Assembly: GCF_026262505.1 (NCBI RefSeq)
Contig: NC_067208.1
Location: 7,883,962 to 7,947,961, forward strand
From: Trichomonas vaginalis G3
Lineage: Eukaryota; Parabasalia; Trichomonadida; Trichomonadidae
Direction: 5' to 3'
Length of the DNA: 64,000 nucleotides
A model generated the notes under the pieces. The model did no database searches. It saw only the letters and a list, made by a program, of their open reading frames with translations, and was not told the DNA's origin. Shown here piece after piece: positions 34,787-44,473 of this stretch. Numbering within the stretch: the stretch's first letter is position 1; each line of letters opens with the position of its first letter. A program made the position numbers and the translations under genes.

Positions 34787-36245
34787 GACCGGCAAGAGTG
34801 TATTGTGCACTCTTGTCGGTCTGCATGTCTCATTCCTGGAGACATTGTCACTGCATGTCTCCCGGAATGAGACAATCTTCCGCATTCATAACTTGAATGC
34901 GGAAGTTTGACCGACAAGAGTGTATTGTGCACTCTTGTCGGTCTGCATGTCTCATTCCTGGAGACATTGTCACTGCATGTCTCCCAGAATGAGACAATCT
35001 TCCGCATTCATAACTTGAATGCGGAAGTTTGACCGACAAGAGTATATTGTGCACTCTTGTCGGTCTGCATGTATCTTACAATCAAAGACACTTTCATACA
35101 ATCTTTTCGAAGTTAAAAAAAAAAATTAATTATTTCTTTCTTTTGTTTATTAAATCGCCTTACTCACGTACTAATCTCTTTTAGAGACTCTATCGAGCTA
35201 TCCCCACATATAAACCTGTGACAATAATACATATTTACTCTCTTCATATTCTGATCTCATGACACATTATCGCAAAAACTATAATTATACAACACATCTC
35301 ATAAAGTCTCATTTTAGCCCTATCTAAGCGTTCAAAACCTATTTTCCACACGTAATCTGATTCTTCTGGCTCCGCTGATTCGATTTCTGCTGTCAGATCG
35401 TGAAAATATGCATCACATAAAGAGATAAATGCAAATTGCACAACTTAATATTTTCCTTAAAATTTCTCTTCAGGTTCATACCTAAATAAGCTCTTTTTTT
35501 GAAAATTCAATTTTTTCCAAAAATGTATGAATTCAAAAGTTCAGATTATATCTAGTCATTTTCCAACATTAATTTTGTGTTTTAGTTTTTGAGATATTCA
35601 TTTTATTATACGTATTATTCAGAAAATTAAAAGAATTTGTGAGGGGAAACGGAGGAGATAATAAATATGTAAAGATGGATGAATAGACAATTTGAAAAAA
35701 AAGCAATAATTTTGAGTTGTGTTTATCTCTTTATGTGATGCATATTTTCACGATCTGACAGCAGAAATCGAATCAGCGGAGCCAGAAGAATCAGATTACG
35801 TGTGGAAAATAGGTTTTGAACGCTTAGATAGGGCTAAAATGAGACTTTATGAGATGTGTTGTATAATTATAGTTTTTGCGATAATGTGTCATGAGATCAG
35901 AATATGAAGAGAGTAAATATGTATTATTGTCACAGGTTTATATGTGGGGATAGCTCGATAGAGTCTCTAAAAGAGATTAGTACGTGAGTAAGGCGATTTA
36001 ATAAACAAAAGAAAGAAATAATTAAATTTTTTTTTTAACTTCGAAAAGATTGTATGAAAGTGTCTTTGATTGTAAGATACATTTAGATCGACAAGAGTGT
36101 ATTGTGCACTCTTGTCGGTCAAACTTCCGCATTCAAGTTATGAATGCGGAAGATTGTCTCATTCTGGGAGACATGCAGTGACAATGTCTCCCGGAATGAG
36201 ACATGCAGACCGACAAGAGTGCACAATACACTCTTGTCGGTCAAA
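34787..36245. repeat. Foldback repeat with long inverted arms and cruciform modules
   Basis: The core is an inverted repeat of about 361 bp per arm (35069-35429 and 35722-36082) around a 292-bp AT-rich centre. Outside the left arm are 2.3 tandem copies of a 122-bp unit (from 34787, 34909 and 35031). Outside the right arm is about one inverted copy (36090-36245). Each 122-bp unit is itself made of small palindromes: GACCGACAAGAGTG with CACTCTTGTCGGTC, and CTTCCGCATTCA with GAATGCGGAAG. No transposase is encoded. Both arms carry the same ~60-codon open frame without an ATG. It resembles a non-autonomous foldback or MITE-like element. Confidence 0.8.
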
Positions 36246-36451
36246 GTTTTGCAATCGTTGTGATTGCGAAAGATTGTGCTATTCCTGCATATTTTCTACG
36301 AGCCTGCTTCATAAAATTGAATCCTTCTATCCAAATTAAATGCGATTTCGCTAATCTTTCATCTAAAATCACTAATCAGAAGCATATTGCAAGTTAACTT
36401 GAACCGGCATGTTCCTCCTATCCTGTCTTTCAGTTCTTTCTATCAGCCATG

Positions 36452-36662
36452 GTTCACAAGGAGGAGAGCTTTGCGCACAATCAGACATAAGATTGCGGCA
36501 GAGGAACCGGGAAGAGAGCAGCTTGAAGCGGTAAGATGTCCGAATGCTGTCTCCCAGGTGTATCTGTCAGGCAAAGTTCACAAGGAGGAGAGCTTTGCGC
36601 ACAATCAAACAGAAGATTGCGGCAGAGGAACCGGGAAGAGAGCAGCTTGAAGCGGTAAGCTG
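36452..36662. repeat. Two copies of an 87-bp GC-richer repeat
   Basis: GTTCACAAGGAGGAGAGCTT begins copies at 36452 and 36576 (period 124 bp). Each ends in GCTTGAAGCGGTAAG. Copies differ at only a few bases. The unit is clearly GC-richer than its surroundings. No gene is apparent, and the origin is unknown. Confidence 0.75.
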
Positions 36663-37882
36663 TTTTCAAGTCTTTAGTTAACAAACTTTAACAAAAGACA
36701 TCTAAAAAATTTGAAATAATTGCAAAATAATGCCGTCAGGTAATGCGCACCTAAGGGAGGTGTTTTGCGGGAGCTGGGGGTATCTTGGTGAGTACTCAGG
36801 AGGCCAAGAAGGGCACCCCAACCGACATTTTGCTGACGCATTGTGTAAGCAACCATTCTGATAACAGCTCAAACCGTCGGGACAAAATAATTTATGAAAT
36901 TATAAGTCATCTTTCTAATACATATTTTTGGAAGGGCGTAAGATACGCCAACTTAAATATATTATTAAATATGAGAAAATCGCTCAACAAAAAAACAATT
37001 CTTTCAAAAAGTTTGACATTGATCTTTCTAATACATATCCTATGGAAGGAGTTTACATTAACAAAATAAAAACCAGTTCAAAATCTTATTACTCCTTGAA
37101 TTAAAATCATTTAATTCCAAATCCATTCCAAATCCTTAAATCTGTATTAAAATCATTTTGCCAACAACCAACACAATACAAATTACATTTCCATATATCT
37201 TCTTGTCCATTTTAATTTTTTATCTCATTTTATTTAATTTTATTTAAAGCATATAGACATCGAGATCCTTTACACATAGTTATATAAAAGTCAAATACAT
37301 AATAAATTCTTAATTCTAGAGATATCTCAAAATCTCAATTTTTTAATTTAAAATACCTTTCATTTTTCACAGTACTATCACAACAAGCAAGCCATTTACT
37401 AATTAACACATATAAGAAAAATATCAAATTACAAAACAACTTTCAATATCATTCGCATCAAATTCTATTTTTTCATAATTATCAACTACATGTTATTATA
37501 TAATATATGTCGGCGCATATTCCACTCTATACAAGTGTCAGACACACTCACACAAAGCTGTGAGATTCATACCTCTATCAGTAGGACTTCTCAAATCAAG
37601 AACACATATGTTTCACTATCGCACATCTGTGTAGGATCTAATTAACCCTTTGGACTGGTACTTCAAAATTTGATAATTTGATAATTTCATGTGATATCAT
37701 CATTTGCCTTTAAAACAACTGTGCGTTAAACTAGACACGTTTCTCTATCATAATGCAAAATATCAAAGTTTGGGAGACTCCCAAAGTGTCTGAAACTGAT
37801 CATAAGGGTGAAAAACCGTTTTCCAGAAGTTGGGAACGTAGGGTATTAGTATTATTGAAAACTAAAAGAAATAGTTTATTAA
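36663..37882. other. Intergenic region, partly GC-rich then AT-rich
   Basis: Bases 36730-36850 are GC-richer (GGAGGTGTTTTGCGGGAGCT) and may be the end of a dispersed repeat. The rest is AT-rich. A 94-codon frame at 36785-37069 begins in the GC-rich part but shows no recognisable domain and its composition changes midway, so I do not call it a gene. Confidence 0.4.
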
Positions 37883-39028
37883 TTACAACAATCTTGGAAG
37901 TGAAAAAGCCAATGCAAACGGGGTAATAATTATTGCTAACATTGCAAGAGCAAATCCAAAGGAACCAGTGCTATTCTTGATAACAAGTTCAACTCTATCA
38001 GATTCCTCTGTATCTAGCATAGTATCTGTCACTCCTGGACATTCTTCAAGCTGAATAATTTTAGATTCTCCTTCTGCATGAATTGGAAGCTTATAATTCT
38101 TTGGAAAGCATGAAGACTCGATAACCCTTAAAGTAGAATTACCTTTTGCTCTTAAAATGGACGGGCCACTTGGATTTGTGTTATTTTGGAAATGAACAGA
38201 AGCAATTTCAATAGGAGAGTTTTGGAAGAAGATTGCGGCAGTACTTGATGTCAGTCCTCCTCTGTTGTTCGTAAAGAATGTTTCATTAAATAAAATTTCT
38301 GTATTTTCTATGAAAAATGCGCCTTCGCTAGCAGTGTTTCCTGTAACAGATACTTTATTCATTTCGATTTGAGAATTTATTGCGTAGACCGCCGCTCCAA
38401 ATTTTGCTTCTCCGTTTATGAATTCAATCATTTTTGCATCAACAAAAGAAGCATTCAAATATATAGCGCCACCATTAAGAGGGCAATTGCAGCTATGAAA
38501 TCCAACGTAGCGTAGTTCTAATCCAACAGTTTCGCAGTAAATTGCGCCGCCATCAATAGAATTGCATTTATCAAATAGACATCTTGCTACTGCGATGGCT
38601 GTTTCTGTAGCTGTAATGGCTCCTCCGCGTTGTTTTTTGTGTGTACTTAAATCTTTGAAAACGCTTGAGGAAATAACTAACGAAATGTTCTTTCTGGTTA
38701 ATATCATGCCTTCCTTAATTTCATGCTGGTAAACAATTCCTGATTTGACTTCGAGAGGAGATTTTGAATTTGAAAATACGCAATTTCGAATGTTAATGTT
38801 ATTAAAATTGCCTTTTATTATCTTTGCATAAGAATTTGTAAATTTGATACTGTTTATATCGAGGTCGCCAAAGGTAAATCGTGATTTTGATGTAAATAGT
38901 GGATGATTAGTGTAAGAAAGACTAACTTTCTGCATTGTTTGAAATGTAACGTTATTTCCGTTAAAAAGAGGAGCAATTCGTTGAAGTATTTTATTTGATC
39001 TAGCAGAAAAAAGAAGAAAAGAAAACAT
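37883..39028 (-). CDS. Pmp-like membrane protein with GGAI repeats (381 aa)
   Basis: The protein has the chlamydial Pmp-like signature of repeated GGAI and FxNN motifs: GGAITAT, GGAIYCE, GGAIYLN near residues 140-195, then VTGNTAS, FFTNNRG and FQNNTN. These build a right-handed beta-helix. A C-terminal hydrophobic segment (about 357-376, FGFALAMLAIIITPFALAF) with a short tail ending PRLL anchors it in the membrane. The N-terminus is weakly hydrophobic (MFSFLLFSARS). This is a typical trichomonad Pmp surface protein, probably exposed to the host. The initiator TCACT is 13 nt upstream, and the next gene diverges after only 30 bp. Confidence 0.85.
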   Translation of the reverse strand: MFSFLLFSARSNKILQRIAPLFNGNNVTFQTMQKVSLSYTNHPLFTSKSRFTFGDLDINSIKFTNSYAKIIKGNFNNINIRNCVFSNSKSPLEVKSGIVYQHEIKEGMILTRKNISLVISSSVFKDLSTHKKQRGGAITATETAIAVARCLFDKCNSIDGGAIYCETVGLELRYVGFHSCNCPLNGGAIYLNASFVDAKMIEFINGEAKFGAAVYAINSQIEMNKVSVTGNTASEGAFFIENTEILFNETFFTNNRGGLTSSTAAIFFQNSPIEIASVHFQNNTNPSGPSILRAKGNSTLRVIESSCFPKNYKLPIHAEGESKIIQLEECPGVTDTMLDTEESDRVELVIKNSTGSFGFALAMLAIIITPFALAFSLPRLL

Positions 39029-39041
39029 TTTTTATCAAAAA

Positions 39042-39046
39042 AGTGA
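39042..39046 (-). promoter_or_regulatory. Initiator (TCACT) of the Pmp-like gene
   Basis: TCACT on the minus strand lies 13 nt before ATG 39028, inside a 30-bp divergent intergenic space shared with the gene at 39059. Confidence 0.65.
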
Positions 39047-39058
39047 CAAAAATAAGAA

Positions 39059-40003
39059 ATGAGTGAAGAATTGAATGAAATAAACAAAAGAATTGATCCA
39101 CGACAAAAAGATGGGTTCTCTCTACAAGATGACATATTAGTAACATGGATATTTCTTACAAATCAATATACAGATTTTATGAAATACCAATCTACGTATT
39201 TAAATAGGTTCAAAAGCTTAGGATTGGCTTATAGCAGATTTTTAGAGATAATTAAGACACCAGAACTTGTTGATAAGATAAGAAAAGAATTGAAAGATGG
39301 TATTTTTGGTTATAAAAACATTCCTTTTTCAAAATTCGAGACAATTTACCTTTACAAGATTGTATCATCACTAAATATTACTGATGGAACTGAATTACTG
39401 CTAAAATATTCTCAATATTTCAATCCTTCTCGAACACCAACGCAAATTCAACAAAAAATGAAGAATTTAGGAGGAAAAGATGACTAATTCGAAAGTTTCA
39501 TGGAAGATGTTCGTAAAAACATCTTAGCAATGCCATTATCAGAATTTCCCGGAAACCAGGAGAATTTAACAGAAAGAATCAATAAGATATTAGACAATAT
39601 AGCGAATAGTAAAGACAAAAGTACAGAAAAATTCGGAATTCAACAAATTTTAGAAAATTCAAAAACAAATTTCGAAAAAAATACACTTGCCATACTAATT
39701 GGACAAGATAGGAACTATCCAATCAATAAAACAACTACAATCATTGGTAGAAAGTCTCCAAAAACAAATTGTGACATTGATATTTCAAGTAATCATGAAA
39801 TTTCATCAAAAGTATCACGAAACCATTGCAAACTTACTTTGTCTACTGATTTCGAGTTCTACATTCATGTAGAAGGAAGTTTCATCCTTGTAAACGGAAT
39901 ATTAATCAAAAAAGATGAAATCGTGCATTTGAAAGATTACGATGTACTTGAGATCGGTTCTCGGCTCTTTATCTTTTACAAAAATCCCGAAATTTGTGGA
40001 TAA
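39059..40003 (+). pseudogene. MCRS1/FHA-domain protein interrupted by one in-frame TAA
   Basis: The 142-codon frame 39059-39487 and the 167-codon frame 39500-40003 are in the same reading frame, separated only by TAA at 39485-39487 (GGKDD, stop, FESFMEDVRK). The first part is like the N-terminal region of microspherule protein 1 (ILVTWIFLTNQYTDFMKYQ, then RTPTQIQQKMKNLGG). The second part contains an FHA domain: IIGRKSP, SRNHCKL, then FILVNG and LEIGSR, the phosphothreonine-binding fold. The pair would make a normal-length nuclear FHA/MCRS1 protein. A single substitution to TAA, or stop-codon readthrough, explains the break. Otherwise the frame is clean. Confidence 0.75.
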
Positions 40004-40754
40004 TTTTTGAATATTTTTTTTCTATCTTAATTTCATGCCAATATATGCATGCTTATGCTATTTTGCTATGATATATCATAGACATTACATTGAATTTTTA
40101 ATAATTTATTTGTTTTTTAAATTTTCGAAATATTTTGACTATTTTTGATTGATATTAAATGTTTCTTGTTTGCTAAACAGTTTATTAATTGGAAAATGAT
40201 AAAAATCTTTATGAATTAGTTTTTTTTGATATAAATTTTGATAAAATAAACTTTATTCTCTAATACATAACTCATATTAAGTAGCAATAACGGATGCTCA
40301 TTCTTTGTTTACATACGCCAAGCTCAAGAAGTCTAAATTCACATCAAATTCAGAAAATGTTTTACATTTAAATACATTTTATACAATTGATCATCAAAAT
40401 CTGATAAAACTTCTAGAAATAAGTAAGTTATTTAATTTAATCAAAAGATCAAAATGGTTTACAAAGGATTTAATAATATTTCCATGTAAACCAAACAAAA
40501 TTTCAACCAATTCAACGTTCCTATATGTCACTTTTGATACAAACCGTTTAATTTTATTTATCAAATAATTAATATGATAATAAAATATGGTTGTTCAAGA
40601 AAATTTAGTAAATTTGCAGATATATTTGCTTCAAAATTGAATTCAAATTGAAATAAAATTCTTACGTTTTCCAGTAACTTAACAATAGTTTCTTATTAGC
40701 CTATTTAAAGTCCACTTTATTTTAGGAAATTTATATGCTGAAATTTTATTTTTT
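40004..40754. other. AT-rich intergenic region
   Basis: Very AT-rich. An 87-codon frame at 40305-40568 has no ATG at its start and no recognisable features; I see no supported gene here. Confidence 0.45.
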
Positions 40755-41780
40755 ATGAATGTTGGAAATTTTCCATTGTTATACAACAGTATTCAAGTAT
40801 TTATTAAGCATCTACACACTGATTTGGCCCCCAAAGATATATGGGCTTTCTTTTATAACAGTTCTCCAAACACAAGACCTATAAGAGGTAAAAATGCTCA
40901 AACAATTTCAAAAGCAAACGAATGCTTTATTTATAATGGAAGATTCTTCGATATTACATTTAATAGTGCAATTTCTTTCGAGCACCAAAATAATAAATTT
41001 CTTCATTCATATTGCTTGTTTTTTAATTGCAGCAGTAATAAATACGGCGGTGCAATTTACTTTTGTTGTAACAGTTCGATTGTTCAATACAGATCCTGCT
41101 GTTATAAATCACAAACAAACTATGGAAGTGGCCATAATTCATATGTTGAATTAGTCGAAGAAACAGATAATAAAAATTTCATTTACGAAAGTTCTTTCAA
41201 CCAATGTGGAAAAAAAGAAAAATCTGAAACAAATCATCTCAACCATGGCAAAATCGTTGTAAAATCAATCAATACTAGTTTTTGTCAAGCAAAATGGATA
41301 TCAGGAATAAGCTTTTCAAATGCAATATATTCTAGTTGCAGCGCATATTCATCTTTTTGTAACAACACATCAGATTATATAATCATTGATATTACTATGT
41401 GTTTCGATTTGAAGTTTGATTTCTGTAATGTATTAAAAAATTCTCAATCAATGGTATATCAAGGAACATTTAATGTCAATTCTCATAGAGCATTAATAGA
41501 AAACTGTTCATTTTTTGGAAATACGGGACCGAATAAAGAATTTTATATATCTTCATCTGCATCTCTCTCAATTAAAAACTCTTTTTGTAATAGATTAGAG
41601 TATAATAATCATATCACAACTGAAAATGTTGTGACTAATCAATATTTTATTCATAACCTAACTCATTTTTCAACATTTCTTTGTGAAGCAGATAATTCCT
41701 TTTCATTCAGCATTTTCCCAGAAGTTGCCACAGAAATGCCTGCAAAATTAATCTTCCGAATTAGAAGATTTAGAGTTTAA
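40755..41780 (+). CDS. Pmp-like surface protein family member (341 aa)
   Basis: ATG 40755. The sequence shares blocks with 50853-51855 over nearly its full length: DIWAFFYN, KANECFIYNGR, CxFFNCSSN with GGAIYF, SIVQYRSCCYKS, and NCSFFGNTGPNKEFY near the end. The regular Cys/Asn/Ser strand pattern points to a right-handed beta-helix with surface display. No clear signal peptide or transmembrane helix is seen. The end is basic (IFRIRRFRV), like the 27967 relative. Frame is intact. Confidence 0.65.
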   Translation: MNVGNFPLLYNSIQVFIKHLHTDLAPKDIWAFFYNSSPNTRPIRGKNAQTISKANECFIYNGRFFDITFNSAISFEHQNNKFLHSYCLFFNCSSNKYGGAIYFCCNSSIVQYRSCCYKSQTNYGSGHNSYVELVEETDNKNFIYESSFNQCGKKEKSETNHLNHGKIVVKSINTSFCQAKWISGISFSNAIYSSCSAYSSFCNNTSDYIIIDITMCFDLKFDFCNVLKNSQSMVYQGTFNVNSHRALIENCSFFGNTGPNKEFYISSSASLSIKNSFCNRLEYNNHITTENVVTNQYFIHNLTHFSTFLCEADNSFSFSIFPEVATEMPAKLIFRIRRFRV

Positions 41781-42297
41781 TTTCCCTACTTTCTGAAGTT
41801 TTCACTTCATGCAAAAATTAATAGTTCCTTGATCAAATTATTGGATCTTTTATTTCACATGTTGGACCTAAAAAGGAGTTAGCAAGGGCCAAGAATTTTT
41901 GGCAATTTAGGAATTTTTATGCTTATTATCATTGATATTGATTAGTAATTAATACACACATATAGATGTACATTCTCTCATTTCTACAGCTTTTAAAGAT
42001 TTGATGTCCAAATTGCTATTGATGGAAATAAATACGAATATAAGAACCCAAAATTTTATAAATGTCACTTTTCTCCAAAATCAAATTTTGAAACTTTTGT
42101 GAGAAACTCTCAAAAGTTTCAAATTAAATATAATATGCTTTATTCTCTTGTTATTATTTTCAATATTACAAATTGTGAAGTTTACATTTTTCAGATCATT
42201 TATACGGTAAATTATTATTGCTTATCATGTTTAATGTGAAAACAAATTCTTGAGGCATACAAAATTGAATTTATCTGAAAAGTTTGATTACTTTTTA
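41781..42297. other. Intergenic region
   Basis: AT-rich, no gene seen. It ends with the initiator of the following membrane-protein gene. Confidence 0.5.
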
Positions 42298-42302
42298 TCA
42301 TT
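42298..42302 (+). promoter_or_regulatory. Initiator (TCATT)
   Basis: TCATT lies only 2 nt before ATG 42305. It supports this ATG over the upstream non-ATG extension of the frame. Confidence 0.6.
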
Positions 42303-42304
42303 TT

Positions 42305-44002
42305 ATGTATTTCTTGTTTTTTACTTTAATTTATTCAATTGAGATTTCTAAAACAGGATATTATGCAACAAGTATTGACGGTGCAGGCACTCAAATTAAT
42401 TTTAGCCTCTTATCTCTTGCAGATTATGAATATTATATTTTATTTTGCTCTTATGATCAATCATTGACAATTAACGGATTTGTATTAAGCAATTGCATTT
42501 ACAAGCTATCTAATTTAACAACTTCAATGGAAATTAAGACTTCCATTTCTTCATTTTTATCATTCGGCCTGTTCCTTATCCCCAAAACTCATGACACACT
42601 CGAATATCTATTTCTTCCATCAGGGTCATCAACATATTCAATTTCAAAGTATTCGTCTTCATCAAAAAGTTATTTATTATTGATTATCAATAATGATCCT
42701 ATCAATATTCAAATTTCAAAAGGGTCCGACGATTCTAACTTAATTTATTACAGCACAGAAGGAAATTTATTTGAACAAAAAATTGATTTTACATCAATAC
42801 CAAGTTCTAAAATCATTGCAATCAGATATGATCATTCCATGTCCGGAAGAACAGATACGACCTATTCAATTTCAACATCAACAAACTCTAAAACTGTAAA
42901 TTATTATGATGACAGTGGATCTCCACTTTTCTTCAAAAAACTGATTGTCGTTAACTTCTTAGAGGCAAAGAATGATTATAGAGTAACTTATGGTAGGAAT
43001 TCGTATTTAGTTTCTTCTTCAAATTCACTCACCTTCAAGATTCCAAGCCATACAGTTATTATATTCACAAGATTTGCTGATTTATCAGGTATTGCCAACG
43101 CATCTGACACTTATCTGAATCTGTTTGGCACAGATGAAATATTAGCACTTGATTTTCGTTCAAATGGTACATTGAACATATCTACCATGAAATCAACAGC
43201 ATATTGCGATTTTGTTGCTTTCAACTTTTCAACAGCTAAGTATGATCATCATCTAGTCCTTGTAGGTACTAAAGCTTATAGGCATAAATTACTTGATGGG
43301 GGCAATAAGTACTGTACATACTCTACAGGAGCATCTAAAATCATTCCTGAATCCAACATTAGACACTACTCCATTGATCAATTCGGAAAACGTAAATATG
43401 ATGAAACATATGATGAAAAATCAATTGATGGACCTTCAATAACAATATATCTTTCATCCTTATCAATGATGAATAATAAAATGACATTTATAAATAACGG
43501 AACATCAAATGAAACAAATTATATTTTGCATACTTATTCAAAACAACATTTTTATCAGATTGGCTTTTATTCTCCTTCTGATATAATGACACATGCAGAA
43601 GAAGGAGAGGAAATAGATCCTGATAATGCTTCAAAAATATCACCTGGAAAGATTGCTGGAATTATTATTGGAGCTGTTGTTGTTCTGTTGATTATTATTG
43701 CTATACCAGTAATCTGTCTGATCTATGGGCACCATTCTACTGATGTTCAAGAATATCCATTACAATCTAACCCTTTGAACTTAAATCTAGAAACAAGTGA
43801 ACGACCAGTTCAAAAACCGACATATTATCCCGAACGTTCACAACGGACTCAGTCATACTCTCGGCCGCTTGTTAATCCATATCCTCAACAACAGCAAGTA
43901 CCTTATTATGCACAACCACCATCACCACAGGATGGATACATAACACCAGCACCTATAATGCCATTATATCCTGCTCCTGAAACAAAAGATGGATATCTTT
44001 AA
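42305..44002 (+). CDS. Type I membrane protein, trichomonad-specific family, member 1 (565 aa)
   Basis: A signal peptide (MYFLFFTLIYSIEI) is followed by the family start KTGYYAT. A large beta-rich ectodomain follows, with many N-glycosylation sequons (NISTMK, NFSTAK, NGTSNETN). One membrane helix lies at about residues 448-475 (IAGIIIGAVVVLLIIIAIP). The 85-residue cytoplasmic tail is rich in Pro, Tyr and Gln (NPYPQQQQVPYYAQPP). Family blocks are CSYDQSLTINGFVLS, YLLLIINNDPINIQISKG, and a near-membrane FYQIGFYS. Paralogs are at 47102, 49137 and 51961. Its function is unknown; surface receptor or adhesin is possible. Confidence 0.8.
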   Translation: MYFLFFTLIYSIEISKTGYYATSIDGAGTQINFSLLSLADYEYYILFCSYDQSLTINGFVLSNCIYKLSNLTTSMEIKTSISSFLSFGLFLIPKTHDTLEYLFLPSGSSTYSISKYSSSSKSYLLLIINNDPINIQISKGSDDSNLIYYSTEGNLFEQKIDFTSIPSSKIIAIRYDHSMSGRTDTTYSISTSTNSKTVNYYDDSGSPLFFKKLIVVNFLEAKNDYRVTYGRNSYLVSSSNSLTFKIPSHTVIIFTRFADLSGIANASDTYLNLFGTDEILALDFRSNGTLNISTMKSTAYCDFVAFNFSTAKYDHHLVLVGTKAYRHKLLDGGNKYCTYSTGASKIIPESNIRHYSIDQFGKRKYDETYDEKSIDGPSITIYLSSLSMMNNKMTFINNGTSNETNYILHTYSKQHFYQIGFYSPSDIMTHAEEGEEIDPDNASKISPGKIAGIIIGAVVVLLIIIAIPVICLIYGHHSTDVQEYPLQSNPLNLNLETSERPVQKPTYYPERSQRTQSYSRPLVNPYPQQQQVPYYAQPPSPQDGYITPAPIMPLYPAPETKDGYL

Positions 44003-44473
44003 AATAACCAAGTATTAAGTTAGTATCCATGCTTAAACTAAATTTTTATTTTCATTTGGAATAAAAATGCTAATCATTAAGTTCATAATTACCAAGCAAT
44101 TTTAAAAAATTTGTTTCATTCTTTTAATTTAGTTAACAACAACAAAAACGAACATATTTAGCTAAATAAAGTTCTATGTACCACGTCTTTCATTTTTCTT
44201 CAATGCATTTGGAAATTTCACCTAAATTTAATATTCAAATATACCATTCATATTGCAACATTGCATATATTTAAGGAAAACTAGATAAAATTACTTCCTC
44301 AGAATGATTTGAATACTGATAATCACTGCTATATCATACTTAAGTGACAATTACAAATTATTATGTTAATTATCTTATGATATATGATCATTTAGTCAAT
44401 ATCAAATGTTATGCATTTAGAAATTGAATGTTTCTTATATAAAAATGAAAAATACTAATGATAAGGAATATTT
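44003..44473. other. Intergenic region between convergent genes
   Basis: AT-rich, without an open frame worth calling; it holds the two 3' flanks. Confidence 0.5.

Noticed and set aside
35244-35907. 65-residue open frame present in both arms of the foldback repeat
   Set aside because: It has no ATG in either arm, and its apparent conservation follows from the arms being inverted copies.
40305-40568. 87-codon frame in the host intergenic region
   Set aside because: Non-ATG start, biased AT-driven composition and no relatives in the window.
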